Below, in pieces: positions 21,664 through 30,913 of a stretch of DNA of 64,000 nt; position 1 is the first letter of the stretch; each line of letters begins with the position of its first letter. This stretch comes from Vibrio chagasii. GTDB taxonomy: Bacteria; Pseudomonadota; Gammaproteobacteria; Enterobacterales; Vibrionaceae. The position numbers and the translations under genes were made by a program. The notes under the pieces were generated by a model, which worked only from the letters and a program-made list of their open reading frames with translations, was not told the DNA's origin and did not search any database. The stretch covers positions 2,024,089-2,088,088 of the forward strand of contig NZ_MSCI01000002.1 in NCBI RefSeq assembly GCF_002954585.1, in the 5' to 3' direction.

Positions 21664-22875
21664 TTAAGCTTGGTATTTTTTGATTACTAGCGTTGCGTTT
21701 GTACCGCCGAAACCAAAGCTGTTAGACATAACTGTTGTTAGCTCTTGTTCACGAGCTTCAGTTACGATGTCTAGGCCAGCAGCTGCTTCGTCTAGGTTAG
21801 AAACATTAATGCTTGGAGCTATAAAGCCGTTGTCTAGCATTAGCGTTGAGTAAATCGCTTCGTGTACGCCAGCTGCACCTAGAGCGTGACCTGTCATCGC
21901 TTTAGTTGCTGAGATTGCTGGGCTGTTGCCACCAAATACTTCTTGTATAGCACCTAGCTCTTTCACGTCACCAACTGGAGTTGAAGTACCGTGAGTGTTC
22001 ACGTAGTCAACGCCATCAACGTTTTGCATTGCCATCTTCATACAACGAACCGCGCCTTCACCAGAAGGAGCAACCATGTCGTAACCGTCTGAAGTTGCGC
22101 CGTAGCCTACGATCTCACCGTAGATTTTCGCGCCACGAGCTTTAGCGTGCTCAAGTTCTTCGATAACTAGCATGCCGCCGCCACCAGAGATAACGAAACC
22201 GTCACGGTCTGCATCGTAAGTACGAGAAGCTAGCTCAGGAGTATCGTTGTACTTAGTAGAAAGTGCGCCCATTGCGTCGAACATCATAGTCAGAGACCAA
22301 TCTAGCTCTTCACCGCCACCAGCGAATACTACGTCTTGCTTACCGAGTTGGATAAGCTCCATTGCGTGACCAATACAGTGTGCAGATGTTGCACATGCAG
22401 AGCTCATAGAGTAGTTCACACCACGGATTTTGAAAGGAGTTGCTAGACAAGCAGAAACCGTTGAAGCCATTGTACGTGGAACCATGTATGGACCAACACG
22501 CTTAACGCCTTTCTCACGGATGATGTCTACTGCGTTTACTTGGTTAAGAGAAGAAGCACCACCTGAACCCGCAACGATACCCGTGCGGTCATTAGATACT
22601 TGCTCTTCTGTTAGACCAGCGTCTGCAATTGCTTGCTCCATTGAAAGATAAGCGAATGCCGCTGCATCACCCATAAAGCGCATCTTTTTGCGGTCAATAT
22701 GGTCAGCAGGGTTCATTTTTAGGTTACCCCAAACTTGAGAGCGTAAGCCGTTTTCCTTGAACTGCTCTGAAGCGGTAATACCAGATTTACCCTCTTTCAG
22801 TGATGCTAAAACTTCTTCGACGTTGTTACCGATACTTGAAACAATACCCATACCGGTGATTACGACTCGTTTCAT
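21664..22875 (-). CDS. fabB: 3-oxoacyl-ACP synthase I (KAS I)
   Basis: Elongating condensing enzyme of type II fatty acid synthesis, needed for unsaturated fatty acids. The 403-residue product carries the Cys-His-His triad: C161 in SSACATS, H295 in NTHGTSTPVGD and H330 in TKAMTGHALGAAG. The start codon follows a purine stretch (GGAATG). It is divergent from mnmC, as in E. coli. A FadR-like half site near its probable -35 region suggests activation by FadR, and its 3' UTR probably gives FarS. Confidence 0.97.
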   Translation of the reverse strand: MKRVVITGMGIVSSIGNNVEEVLASLKEGKSGITASEQFKENGLRSQVWGNLKMNPADHIDRKKMRFMGDAAAFAYLSMEQAIADAGLTEEQVSNDRTGIVAGSGGASSLNQVNAVDIIREKGVKRVGPYMVPRTMASTVSACLATPFKIRGVNYSMSSACATSAHCIGHAMELIQLGKQDVVFAGGGEELDWSLTMMFDAMGALSTKYNDTPELASRTYDADRDGFVISGGGGMLVIEELEHAKARGAKIYGEIVGYGATSDGYDMVAPSGEGAVRCMKMAMQNVDGVDYVNTHGTSTPVGDVKELGAIQEVFGGNSPAISATKAMTGHALGAAGVHEAIYSTLMLDNGFIAPSINVSNLDEAAAGLDIVTEAREQELTTVMSNSFGFGGTNATLVIKKYQA

Positions 22876-22929
22876 GTGACATTCCTATAATTCTAAATTC
22901 AGCTAGATGATAACTAAGAAGCCTAACAA

Positions 22930-22946
22930 AAGTGGTCAGCTTTCCT
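22930..22946. promoter_or_regulatory. Candidate FadR site upstream of fabB
   Basis: AAGTGGTCAG matches the left half of the FadR consensus AACTGGTCNGACCAGTT at nine of ten bases, but the right half is poor. It lies 55 bases before the fabB ATG, overlapping the likely -35 position, where FadR activates fabB in E. coli. A nearby CGTACAAT (22954-22961) loosely recalls a FabR half site. Confidence 0.35.
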
Positions 22947-23003
22947 AGAAATTCGTACAATCCATACCAACATATCGCTTCAAATCACAAAATGATAGAT
23001 TTT

Positions 23004-25082
23004 ATGACTTCAATTACTAATGCTGAGCTGGAATGGAATGAGTCTGGCACGCCAGTTTCAGACCAATTTGACGATGTTTACTTCTCTAACGTAAATGGTT
23101 TAGAAGAGACTCGTTACGTTTTTTTAAAGCAAAACCACCTTCCAGAGCGTTGGCTTGAACATGATCAGCGCCGTTTTGTGATCGCTGAAACCGGCTTCGG
23201 TACAGGCCTCAACTTTCTTGCGGTTTGGCAATGGTTCGATGCTTTCCTTAAAGATAACCCTCAAGCTATTACCAAAGAGTTACATTTCATCAGTTTTGAG
23301 AAATATCCTTTAAACAAAGAGGATCTCATCAAAGCGCACCAAGCGTGGCCAGAATTAGCCGAGTATGCGACGCAACTCCAAGAACACTACCCTATCGCAC
23401 TGCCTGAATGTCACCGCATCATATTAGGCGATGGTGCGATCACATTGGATTTATGGTTCGGCGATATCAAAGACTGTATGCCAAGCGTGCCTACACCAAA
23501 GCAAGGTTTGGTAGATGCATGGTTCCTAGATGGATTCGCCCCAAGCAAAAACCCAGAGATGTGGAACCAAAACCTATTCAATGGCATGGCAAAGCTGGCC
23601 AAACAAGATTGTAGCTGTGCGACTTTTACTGCAGCTGGTTTTGTGCGTCGTGGTTTGATTGAAGCTGGCTTTGAAATGAAGAAGGTCAAAGGCTTTGGTA
23701 CTAAACGTGAAATGATTGCAGGCCGACTCGGCGAAAAACATGCTCATACCAATATCAAGCCTTGGTATGGTTTATCAGAGCACAGTAACTCACAAGACAT
23801 AGCAATCATCGGTGGTGGTGTTGCCAGTGCTGCGCTAGCTAAAACACTGAGCCGCCGTGGTAAGAACATCACGCTTTACTGTGAACACCAGCAAGCTGCA
23901 GGTAACGCCTCTGGTAATAACCAAGGTGCAATTTACCCGCTATTGAGTGAGGCGACCTCAAACGTTTCGCGCATATTCGGCCCTGGATTGTTGTTTGCGC
24001 GTCAGTTCATCAATCAAGCCGCAACATCGATTGAATTCGATCATAACTGGTGTGGTGTGAACATTTTGATGTGGGATGAAGGTTCGACTAAGAAGCTCAA
24101 TCGCATGTTGGAAGGTAATTTCCACACCGATTTGATTCAGCGTTTATCGCCAGAGCAAACAAATGAAAAGATCGGTTTGCCCGTTGATAAAGAGAGCGTC
24201 TACTTTCCTCTAGGTGGGTGGTTGAGTCCACTTCAGCTTACTCAAGGCCTTATTGGTCAATTAGAACAAACCAATAAAGTAAGTACACACTATCAACATC
24301 AAGTAACTCAGCTTGAGTGGCTAGAGACAGAACAGCAATGGCTGCTAACGATTGATACGCCGCAAGGTGAGGTTCAAGCAAAACATGACCAAGTGGTGGT
24401 TGCAAACGGGCATAAGTTCACCCAATTTGAGCAAACTCAACCCGTACCTCTTACTCCAGTTAAAGGTCAAGTGAGCCACATTCCGACCACGGAAAATCTT
24501 AGCAAACTCAAAACCGTGTTGTGCTTTGATGGCTACCTAACACCACAAAACCCCAACAATGGACACCATTGCATTGGCGCGAACTACGACAAAACCAACA
24601 TCGACCAAGAGTTTGATGCTGAAGTTCAACAGCACAATGGCGAGCGCCTTCATGGGTCATTGCCAGATCAAGCGTGGACAAAAGAAGTCGATACCAGTGG
24701 CAACCTAGCGCGCCAAGGTATCCGTAGTGTAAGCCGCGATCATCTTCCGTTTGTCGGTAACGTTGGTAACTTTGAAGCCATTAAAGAGCAGTACCAAAAT
24801 CTGCATAACTTTAACCCACAGCGTGACTCGGTTGACGATGTTGAAACCGTCACTAGCTTCCCTAACCTATTCTGCTTTATCGGTTTAGGCTCGCGAGGGT
24901 TAAGCTCTGCTCCCCTACTCGCAGAGGTTTTAGCATCACAAATTTGTGGCGATCCACTGCCTCTTCCTGCTGATGTACTGGAAGCCCTTCATCCAAGCAG
25001 AATGTGGGTACGCAGACTACGTAAGGGTAAGGCATTAACAGCGGGATGGGTCGCAGATAAACAAGCGAAAGCCAATCAATAG
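23004..25082 (+). CDS. mnmC: Bifunctional tRNA mnm5s2U34 synthesis enzyme MnmC
   Basis: Completes the wobble modification mnm5s2U34 in tRNAs for Lys, Glu, Gln and others. The C-terminal FAD domain removes the carboxymethyl group and the N-terminal SAM domain methylates the resulting amine. The start at ATG 23004 (MTSITNAELEWNESGTPVS) aligns with E. coli MnmC and gives 692 residues; the frame opens 72 bases earlier. SAM-binding ETGFGTGLNFLAVW (about 61-74) and DGFAPSKNPEMW are seen in the first domain. IAIIGGGVASAALAKTL (about 265) is the FAD Rossmann motif. It diverges from fabB. Confidence 0.95.
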   Translation: MTSITNAELEWNESGTPVSDQFDDVYFSNVNGLEETRYVFLKQNHLPERWLEHDQRRFVIAETGFGTGLNFLAVWQWFDAFLKDNPQAITKELHFISFEKYPLNKEDLIKAHQAWPELAEYATQLQEHYPIALPECHRIILGDGAITLDLWFGDIKDCMPSVPTPKQGLVDAWFLDGFAPSKNPEMWNQNLFNGMAKLAKQDCSCATFTAAGFVRRGLIEAGFEMKKVKGFGTKREMIAGRLGEKHAHTNIKPWYGLSEHSNSQDIAIIGGGVASAALAKTLSRRGKNITLYCEHQQAAGNASGNNQGAIYPLLSEATSNVSRIFGPGLLFARQFINQAATSIEFDHNWCGVNILMWDEGSTKKLNRMLEGNFHTDLIQRLSPEQTNEKIGLPVDKESVYFPLGGWLSPLQLTQGLIGQLEQTNKVSTHYQHQVTQLEWLETEQQWLLTIDTPQGEVQAKHDQVVVANGHKFTQFEQTQPVPLTPVKGQVSHIPTTENLSKLKTVLCFDGYLTPQNPNNGHHCIGANYDKTNIDQEFDAEVQQHNGERLHGSLPDQAWTKEVDTSGNLARQGIRSVSRDHLPFVGNVGNFEAIKEQYQNLHNFNPQRDSVDDVETVTSFPNLFCFIGLGSRGLSSAPLLAEVLASQICGDPLPLPADVLEALHPSRMWVRRLRKGKALTAGWVADKQAKANQ

Positions 25083-25123
25083 CTGACGGACTACTCGTTC
25101 GTTAATTCAGAGTATTCGTAATG

Positions 25124-25160
25124 AAAAAGCCCGAGTGACACTACGTCTCTCGGGCTTTTT
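25124..25160. terminator. Bidirectional terminator after mnmC
   Basis: The stem AAAAAGCCCGAG/CTCGGGCTTTTT with an 11-base loop serves mnmC rightward and the FMN reductase gene leftward. Confidence 0.88.
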
Positions 25161-25216
25161 GTATCTGATAACTTAAACTTTCAAACGACTTTACTGGGTT
25201 TAAGCACTAATAAGAG

Positions 25217-25738
25217 TTAAAGCTTAGCGACGGCTTCTTTAATCTGCTGTGCGATCTCTTCGTTGCTGATAGCGCCAGATTCAAAGTCGAAGTTATCGTA
25301 GAAGCTTGGTACTGAAACCGATGCTTTTACGTTACCGCCAAAGTACGGTGCAGAACCTGTTGCCGCGCCAAGTACTGTTTGTGCACCACCGGGACCAGGA
25401 GACGTCGCTAGGTATACCGCAGGCTTCTCACCAAATACTGAACGCTCAATACGTGTCGCCCAGTCAAACAGGTTTTTGTACGCTGCTGGATAGTGACCAT
25501 TGTGCTCTGCGAAAGAGATAACAAATGCGTCAGCTTCTGCTAAGTCACGCAAAAATGCTTGAGCACCTTCAGCTTGGCCAATCTCTTTTTCAGTATCTTC
25601 ACTGAACATAGGAACGTTGTAATCATTGATGTCGAGAACTTTTACGTCAGCATCTTCAATCAAGTTAGCTGCGTAAGTTGCTAGTGTTTTGTTGATAGAG
25701 GTAGAGCTTGTGCTTGCGCCGAATGCGATAACTTTCAT
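25217..25738 (-). CDS. NADPH-dependent FMN reductase family flavoprotein
   Basis: A 173-residue flavodoxin-like protein of the NADPH-dependent FMN reductase / chromate-quinone reductase family. It probably moves electrons from NAD(P)H to FMN, quinones or similar acceptors in the cytoplasm. The N-terminal phosphate loop is GASTSSTSINKTLATYA (about residues 8-24), and the family motif AEHNGHYPAAYKNLFDWATR (about 78-97) resembles the usual PEYNGS..GxLKNAxDW. LATSPGPGGAQ follows. It stands alone between mnmC and yfcL, which adjoin more closely in E. coli. A GAAAGGG ribosome site precedes the ATG. The true substrate is unknown. Confidence 0.85.
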   Translation of the reverse strand: MKVIAFGASTSSTSINKTLATYAANLIEDADVKVLDINDYNVPMFSEDTEKEIGQAEGAQAFLRDLAEADAFVISFAEHNGHYPAAYKNLFDWATRIERSVFGEKPAVYLATSPGPGGAQTVLGAATGSAPYFGGNVKASVSVPSFYDNFDFESGAISNEEIAQQIKEAVAKL

Positions 25739-25911
25739 GATGTAACCCTTTCTGTAATCTCGTTAAGTAGGATTAGAATAACGTAGTCAGAAAATGGAAC
25801 CATCACAAGGATTGAACAGACTCATTCAAAAATTTCGAATGAGTCTCAAACTTCACTGCTCAGCAAAATGGAAAGGAAGGGACTGAGCAGATAATGATAA
25901 ATAACCCGCGA

Positions 25912-26175
25912 TTAAGCTTGGTTTTGCAGCTCAACCCAAAGGTCATTAACAATAGTGCGATCGGCTGGTGTGAGTTCAGAGCGAGCATCATCTAGGCTTT
26001 TCTCAATGCGCGCTTTCACTTCTGCTAAATCTTCAATGCCTTCTTCTTCACACGAAGCCACCGAAAGAGAAATATGACCACGTAAGTAACCACCCGCAAA
26101 CAGTTCGTCGTCTGATGCGTTTTCAATGCGAGCATCAATTACTTCAAGTAGTTTTTCTTCAAATTCGATAATCAT
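25912..26175 (-). CDS. yfcL: YfcL family protein
   Basis: An 87-residue acidic, all-helical protein of unknown function. It matches E. coli YfcL in opening pattern (MI.EFE...L..ID....NASDDELFAGGYLRGH) and length (92). It lies nine bases downstream of epmC and is surely co-transcribed with it, as in E. coli. No catalytic motif or membrane segment is visible. Confidence 0.9.
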   Translation of the reverse strand: MIIEFEEKLLEVIDARIENASDDELFAGGYLRGHISLSVASCEEEGIEDLAEVKARIEKSLDDARSELTPADRTIVNDLWVELQNQA

Positions 26176-26184
26176 AATATTCTC

Positions 26185-26715
26185 TTATTTCACAATAAAC
26201 TGGCTAGTACACAGAGGTTCTACATCGTAGAAGTCGCGCAACGCTTCGGAAAGCATTTTGACTCTTGGTGGAAGACCAACTTCTAAGATACCCATCACTT
26301 CTTTGTGTACTTTATGCATAAAGGCCAAACGATCTGGCTCAAAATCGCCGTGTAGATTGTCACAGCTAACATTAAAAGGAAAGCCTGCACTGGTTGCAAT
26401 GATCCATTCATACGCTTGCGGGCGGATTTCTACCTTTTCAAACTCAGCTTGAACTGCTTCTGTTCGGCCATCTGGCTCATACCAATAACCAAAATCTTCC
26501 AATAGACGGCGCTCAGGGCCAGCTACACACCAGTGCGCGATCTCGTGCAGTGCTGAAGCATAAAACCCGCGAGCAAACACGATACGATGGTGAGGAACCT
26601 GCTCATCGGCTGGTAGATAAATAGGCTCATCTTCACCCAATTCGAGTTTAGTATTGAAGCTCTCGAAAAAGGTTTGGTTGAAGATATTGATGATGTCTGG
26701 GTATTGGTGCGTCAT
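26185..26715 (-). CDS. epmC: Elongation factor P hydroxylase
   Basis: EpmC (YfcM) hydroxylates the beta-lysyl-lysine side chain of elongation factor P after EpmA and EpmB have acted. The 176-residue product keeps the metal-binding motif HEIAHW (H57, E58, H61) and the conserved stretches EPIYLPADEQVPHHRIVFARGFYASA and FPFNVSCDNLHGDFEPDR in shortened form here. It heads a two-gene leftward unit with yfcL. The genes epmA and epmB are not in the window. Confidence 0.94.
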   Translation of the reverse strand: MTHQYPDIINIFNQTFFESFNTKLELGEDEPIYLPADEQVPHHRIVFARGFYASALHEIAHWCVAGPERRLLEDFGYWYEPDGRTEAVQAEFEKVEIRPQAYEWIIATSAGFPFNVSCDNLHGDFEPDRLAFMHKVHKEVMGILEVGLPPRVKMLSEALRDFYDVEPLCTSQFIVK

Positions 26716-27014
26716 ATAATCAAATTAAAGTAAAAAGAACAGGCGCATTTTGCGTTTTTTTACGCGCTCGGTAAAGCCCTATTAGGGGTAATGACATTAG
26801 CAATATCGTTGTCCTATAGGTGGACAATCGATTGCAGCATCCAGATTACACCACTTTTAGGTGAGTGATTAGTTTAGCTAATCTGAAATGCTCATTCACG
26901 GTACAAATATTCATTCGTCAATCGCCAGTTTTACTACTACACTCGCGCTTCATTTTTATATCTCCAAGGCCTATAAGACTCCAATTTATAGACCTAAATA
27001 ATAGAGCTACAGCA

Positions 27015-27638
27015 ATGCTACTAAGTATTTTGTATATCATTGGCATCACGGCAGAAGCCATGACCGGTGCTCTCAGTGCTGGTAAACAAAAAATGGATTG
27101 GTTTGGTGTAATGTTGGTTGCCAGCGCAACGGCAATTGGCGGTGGTACAGTGCGAGACATCTTGCTTGGCCACTACCCGTTAGGTTGGGTTGAGAACCCT
27201 GAATTTCTTGCGATTACTTGTGTGGCAGGCGTTGTCACAACGGGCTTAGCTAAGTGGGTTATTAAACTTAAAGGTTTGTTCATTCGTTTAGATGCACTGG
27301 GGCTGATTGTATTCAGTATCATTGGTACTAAAGTGGCAATGAACATGGGCCTTCATCCAATGATCTGCATGGTATCAGCACTGGTTACTGGCGTATTTGG
27401 TGGTTTGCTGCGTGATCTTATCTGTCGTCAAACACCGCTGGTGCTACATGAAGAGCTTTACGCCTCTATCGCATTAATTGCTTCAGGTTTATATCTGGGC
27501 TTACTTGAGTTTGGCATTAACGACGTCACTGCAACGATTGTAACGCTTGTGATCGGCTATTTGCTGCGCATGGCCGCAGTGAGATTCAAGTGGCGCTTGC
27601 CTTCATTCCAGCTTGATCCTGAAAGCTCAGTGCATTAA
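27015..27638 (+). CDS. TRIC-family (UPF0126) cation channel protein
   Basis: A 207-residue inner-membrane protein with seven hydrophobic helices from the bacterial TRIC/UPF0126 family (E. coli YadS and YicG are members), thought to be trimeric cation channels. Two internal repeats are visible, each ending in the family signature: GGGTVRDILLG (about residues 45-55) and GGLLRDLICR (about 132-141). The start ATG 27015 is chosen because the 50-residue open extension before it is not membrane-like or conserved. The gene stands alone with a terminator after it. Which ion it passes in bacteria is not settled. Confidence 0.88.
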   Translation: MLLSILYIIGITAEAMTGALSAGKQKMDWFGVMLVASATAIGGGTVRDILLGHYPLGWVENPEFLAITCVAGVVTTGLAKWVIKLKGLFIRLDALGLIVFSIIGTKVAMNMGLHPMICMVSALVTGVFGGLLRDLICRQTPLVLHEELYASIALIASGLYLGLLEFGINDVTATIVTLVIGYLLRMAAVRFKWRLPSFQLDPESSVH

Positions 27639-27655
27639 TAGAAAATGCCACTAGA

Positions 27656-27696
27656 AAACAAAAAGGGTTGCTCCAATAGGAAGCAACCCTTTTTTC
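27656..27696. terminator. Bidirectional terminator, TRIC gene / aroC
   Basis: The stem AAAAAGGGTTGCT/AGCAACCCTTTTTT has a loop of about eight bases. It lies between two converging genes. Confidence 0.88.
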
Positions 27697-27709
27697 ATTC
27701 ACTCAATCG

Positions 27710-28795
27710 TTAGATTTGAGGAGTATTCGTCGTTACGCCATGGTTCTGACCACGATGGCGCAATAGATGATCGAGTAGAACAATCGCTAACATCGCTTCT
27801 GCAATTGGCACCGCACGAATACCAACACATGGATCGTGACGACCTTTAGTGATTAGCTGCGTCGCTTCACCATCTTTAGTGATAGTGTCACCCGGTACCG
27901 TAATGCTTGATGTTGGCTTAAGCGCAATGCTTGCCACAATATCTTGGCCAGTAGAGATACCACCTAAAATACCGCCAGCATGGTTGCTAGTGAAGCCTTC
28001 AGGCGTTAATGGATCTCGGTGTTCGCTGCCACGTTGATTAACCACTTCAAAGCCATCACCAATCTCAACACCTTTAACAGCGTTAATGCTCATCAGCGCG
28101 TGCGCGATATCAGCATCTAGACGATCAAAGATCGGCTCACCAAGGCCTACTGGCACTTTAGTCGCTACAACTTGAATCTTCGCACCGATCGAGTTGCCTT
28201 CTTTTAAGAGGTCACGAATCAGTTGGTCAAACTCAGGTACTTTATCCGCATCAGGGCAGAAGAAAGCGTTGTTTTCAATCTCGTTCCAATCGACTTTATC
28301 AATTGAGATATCACCCATTTGAGAAAGGTAAGCTTGGACTTCAACACCAAATTCTTGTTTTAGGTATTTCTTTGCAATCGCACCAGCCGCAACACGCATT
28401 GCTGTTTCACGAGCTGAAGAGCGACCACCACCACGGTAATCACGCACACCGTACTTTTGATGGTAGGTGTAATCAGCGTGGCCAGGGCGGAATTTGTCTT
28501 TAATTTCGGAATAGTCTTTAGAGCGTTGGTCTGTATTTTCAATCAATAGACCAATAGAAGTACCCGTAGTTTGGCCTTCAAATACACCTGATAAAATCTT
28601 TACTTCATCCGCTTCACGGCGAGCCGTTGTATAACGAGAAGTACCAGGGCGACGACGATCCAAATCTTTTTGAAGGTCTGCTTCGGTAATTTCTAATCCT
28701 GGTGGGCACCCATCTACGATACATCCTAGTGCGATACCGTGACTTTCTCCGAACGTGGTCACGCGGAAATGTTGTCCGATACTGTTTCCTGCCAT
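27710..28795 (-). CDS. aroC: Chorismate synthase
   Basis: Last step of the shikimate pathway: EPSP to chorismate, using reduced FMN. Start ATG 28795 is preceded by GAGGAAG and gives 361 residues, equal to E. coli; a frame-open ATG seven codons earlier is rejected. Signatures present are GESHGIALGCIVDGCPPG near the start, RPGHADYTYHQKYG and DYRGGGRSSARETA in the middle, and GGILGGISTGQDI. In E. coli prmB precedes aroC. Here the 362 bases upstream hold no gene, so prmB must lie elsewhere. Confidence 0.97.
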   Translation of the reverse strand: MAGNSIGQHFRVTTFGESHGIALGCIVDGCPPGLEITEADLQKDLDRRRPGTSRYTTARREADEVKILSGVFEGQTTGTSIGLLIENTDQRSKDYSEIKDKFRPGHADYTYHQKYGVRDYRGGGRSSARETAMRVAAGAIAKKYLKQEFGVEVQAYLSQMGDISIDKVDWNEIENNAFFCPDADKVPEFDQLIRDLLKEGNSIGAKIQVVATKVPVGLGEPIFDRLDADIAHALMSINAVKGVEIGDGFEVVNQRGSEHRDPLTPEGFTSNHAGGILGGISTGQDIVASIALKPTSSITVPGDTITKDGEATQLITKGRHDPCVGIRAVPIAEAMLAIVLLDHLLRHRGQNHGVTTNTPQI

Positions 28796-29157
28796 TACTT
28801 CCTCTAAATCAGCCATCAGCAGAAGGTTTGATTCTAAAACCCGCTGGTGAACAGCTTTACTTGTCTATTCTTCGTGAATTCATAGTGGCTTTATTACTAA
28901 ATGATGTAAACCCCAAAAAAGGAACAATTTTAACTTTCTATTACATGAGCCGAACGAAATGAATAAGAGAAGGAAATAACTAGTGGTTCAAAGACGTTGT
29001 TTTTATGATGGTCAGATGAGTAAAAGGAAAGCGCTTAGCCTTTTGCTTTCTTCACACTGATCATTTCCTACTCTAGCCTCAGGTCAGTTAACAAAGGTTA
29101 ATGAACTCGGTAGAAATAGCCTCTATGTTGTAGCCCAAAATAGTAAGGAGAAAAGTG
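28796..29157. other. Gene-free region between aroC and the elaA-like gene
   Basis: These 362 bases hold the divergent promoters of aroC and the acetyltransferase gene. I see no credible ORF. An AAAAGG...CCTTTT pairing near 29022-29044 is weak and has no U run. AAGGAG at 29143-29148 is the ribosome site of the next gene. Confidence 0.6.
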
Positions 29158-29661
29158 ATGATTGAGTGGAGAGTGAAAAAATTTGCGGAGTTAACGGTTG
29201 ATGAACTCTATGATTTCTTGCGGGAAAGAGTCGACATTTTTATCGCAGACATGAATACACCCTACAGCGATTTAGATGGCAAAGATAACCACCCCGAGAC
29301 CTATCACGTCATGGGCTATTATAACGAACGTCTCGTGGCTTACAGTCGTATTATGGCTCCCAAACTTGGATACCCTAGTGATGTGCTCCCATTAATCAAC
29401 GCAGATGCTGATGATGTGTGTATCGGTCGTGTCATCGTAGCAAAAGATTACCGAGGTAAGCAGGTAGGTAACCAACTCATGCAAGTAAGCTTCGATACAA
29501 CTCGCAAGATTTACCCGGAAAGCTCTATTTTCATTTCAGCGCAAGCACACCTAAAAGACTACTATGGTAAATTCGGTTTCGATGTGGTGACGGACAGTTA
29601 TTTAGAAGATGGGTGTACGATGTTAGGCCTTAGATACATTCCAGATGTCGTGACGGCTTAG
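29158..29661 (+). CDS. ElaA-like GNAT acetyltransferase
   Basis: A 167-residue member of the GNAT N-acetyltransferase superfamily, closest in pattern to E. coli ElaA. It opens MIEWRVKKFAELTVDELYDFLRER, has the family PYSDLDGKD stretch, and the acetyl-CoA loop region IGRVIVAKDYRGKQVGNQLM (about residues 92-111). The late motif YYGKFGFDVVTD is also typical. AAGGAG seven bases upstream fixes ATG 29158 rather than the overlapping GTG 29155. The usual ElaA CPY is TPY here. The acceptor substrate is unknown. Confidence 0.85.
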   Translation: MIEWRVKKFAELTVDELYDFLRERVDIFIADMNTPYSDLDGKDNHPETYHVMGYYNERLVAYSRIMAPKLGYPSDVLPLINADADDVCIGRVIVAKDYRGKQVGNQLMQVSFDTTRKIYPESSIFISAQAHLKDYYGKFGFDVVTDSYLEDGCTMLGLRYIPDVVTA

Positions 29662-29695
29662 CCAAAAAATAGAAAGTTGAACTCGCCCTGAAATG

Positions 29696-29735
29696 CAAAA
29701 AACCCGACAACTCAGAGAGCTATCGGGTTTCTTTA
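29696..29735. terminator. Terminator between elaA-like gene and tRNA-Arg
   Basis: The stem AACCCGA/TCGGGTT is flanked by A and T runs, with an imperfect inner stem. It can stop the rightward acetyltransferase gene and the leftward tRNA. Confidence 0.75.
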
Positions 29736-29740
29736 AATAA

Positions 29741-29817
29741 TGGCACGCCCTGTAGGATTCGAACCTACGACCACATCCTTAGAAGGGACGTGCTCTATCC
29801 AGCTGAGCTAAGGGCGC
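29741..29817 (-). tRNA. tRNA-Arg, anticodon UCU
   Basis: The 77-base gene folds as a cloverleaf: acceptor GCGCCCT/AGGGCGT, D arm with AGCTCAGCTGGATAGAGC, anticodon loop CTTCTAA with TCT at 29783-29781, T arm with GTTCGAATC, and an encoded CCA end at 29743-29741. The T loop and D loop landmarks are standard. UCU reads AGA and AGG arginine codons. The first acceptor pair is G-T. Confidence 0.97.
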
Positions 29818-29830
29818 GCTACAGGAGGGA

Positions 29831-29858
29831 ATTATACGAATTCGAATCATGAAAGCAA
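29831..29858 (-). promoter_or_regulatory. Promoter of tRNA-Arg
   Basis: On the minus strand TTGCTT (29858-29853), a 16-base spacer and TATAAT (29836-29831) lie just before the tRNA 5' end. The box match is close to sigma-70 consensus. Confidence 0.75.
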
Positions 29859-30028
29859 CGGCTTTATGTAACATTCTGATCTAAGTGAGTAAAAAAAGGT
29901 CAACAAACATATAAGTGTTGGAAAATAGAGCAAAGCAATCGTTTGCTTGATGGTAATCAAAAAGGTTTTCTGGAATAATGCGCCAAAAACATCAGCCACT
30001 AACTTGAATATCAATACTAAGGAAATTC

Positions 30029-30886
30029 ATGACTGCTCAAAATATTGATGGAAAGCTAATTTCTCAAACGGTTCGCTCCGAAGTTGCTGCACGTGTAAAA
30101 GCTCGTACTGAAGCTGGATTACGTGCTCCGGGCCTAGCGGTTGTTTTAGTGGGTGAAGACCCTGCTTCTCAGGTTTACGTTGGTAGTAAGCGTAAAGCGT
30201 GTGAGGAAGTTGGCTTCGTATCTAAATCTTACGATTTGCCAGCCACTGCAACAGAAGATGAACTGTTAAACCTAGTAGACCAACTGAACCAAGATCCAGA
30301 GATCGACGGTATTCTGGTTCAACTGCCTCTACCTGCTGGCATTGATAGCACTCACGTTCTTGAGCGCATCACACCAGAAAAAGACGTTGATGGCTTCCAC
30401 CCATACAATGTCGGCCGTTTGGCTCAGCGTATGCCTAAGCTTCGCTCTTGTACGCCAAAAGGTATCATCACCCTGCTTGACCGTTACAACATCGATTTAC
30501 GTGGCAAACACGCGGTTGTTGTTGGTGCTTCAAACATCGTAGGTCGCCCAATGACTCTAGAACTGCTTCTAGCGGGGTGTACAACGACGACATGCCACCG
30601 TTTCACTAAAGACCTTGAAGGCCACGTACGTCAAGCAGACGTTGTTGTGGTTGCGGTAGGTAAGCCGAACTTCATTCCTGGTGCATGGATTAAGAAAGGT
30701 GCAGTTGTGGTCGATGTTGGTATCAACCGTTTGGACTCTGGCAAGCTAGTCGGTGACGTTGAATACGATGTCGCGAAAGAGAGCGCAAGCTTCATCACAC
30801 CTGTACCGGGCGGTGTTGGCCCAATGACAGTGGCTAGCCTGATTGAGAACACAATGATCGCTTGTGAGCAATTTCACTCAAAGTAA
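30029..30886 (+). CDS. folD: Methylenetetrahydrofolate dehydrogenase / cyclohydrolase
   Basis: Interconverts 5,10-methylene-, methenyl- and 10-formyl-tetrahydrofolate with NADP. The 285-residue product has the catalytic lysine region YVGSKRKACEEVGF, the QLPLP stretch (about 99-103), and the NADP site VVVGASNIVGRPM (about 161-173), followed by PGGVGPMTVA near the C-terminus. It is single with its own terminator. The product supplies formyl-THF, which purU further right in this window can hydrolyse. Confidence 0.97.
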   Translation: MTAQNIDGKLISQTVRSEVAARVKARTEAGLRAPGLAVVLVGEDPASQVYVGSKRKACEEVGFVSKSYDLPATATEDELLNLVDQLNQDPEIDGILVQLPLPAGIDSTHVLERITPEKDVDGFHPYNVGRLAQRMPKLRSCTPKGIITLLDRYNIDLRGKHAVVVGASNIVGRPMTLELLLAGCTTTTCHRFTKDLEGHVRQADVVVVAVGKPNFIPGAWIKKGAVVVDVGINRLDSGKLVGDVEYDVAKESASFITPVPGGVGPMTVASLIENTMIACEQFHSK

Positions 30887-30913
30887 TCTATCAGCGCAGT
30901 ATAAGTAGAATTA

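Noticed and set aside
26716..26800. Rightward terminator (GCGCATTTTGCG plus T run) in the epmC-TRIC gap
   Set aside because: Very short stem and no rightward gene ending there; more likely promoter DNA.
26865..27014. N-terminal extension of the TRIC-family gene
   Set aside because: The added 50 residues are not membrane-like in the family's way, and the family begins at the ATG at 27015.
29021..29050. Terminator or RNA hairpin (AAAAGG...CCTTTT) upstream of the elaA-like gene
   Set aside because: Two competing weak pairings, no U run and no gene for it to end.
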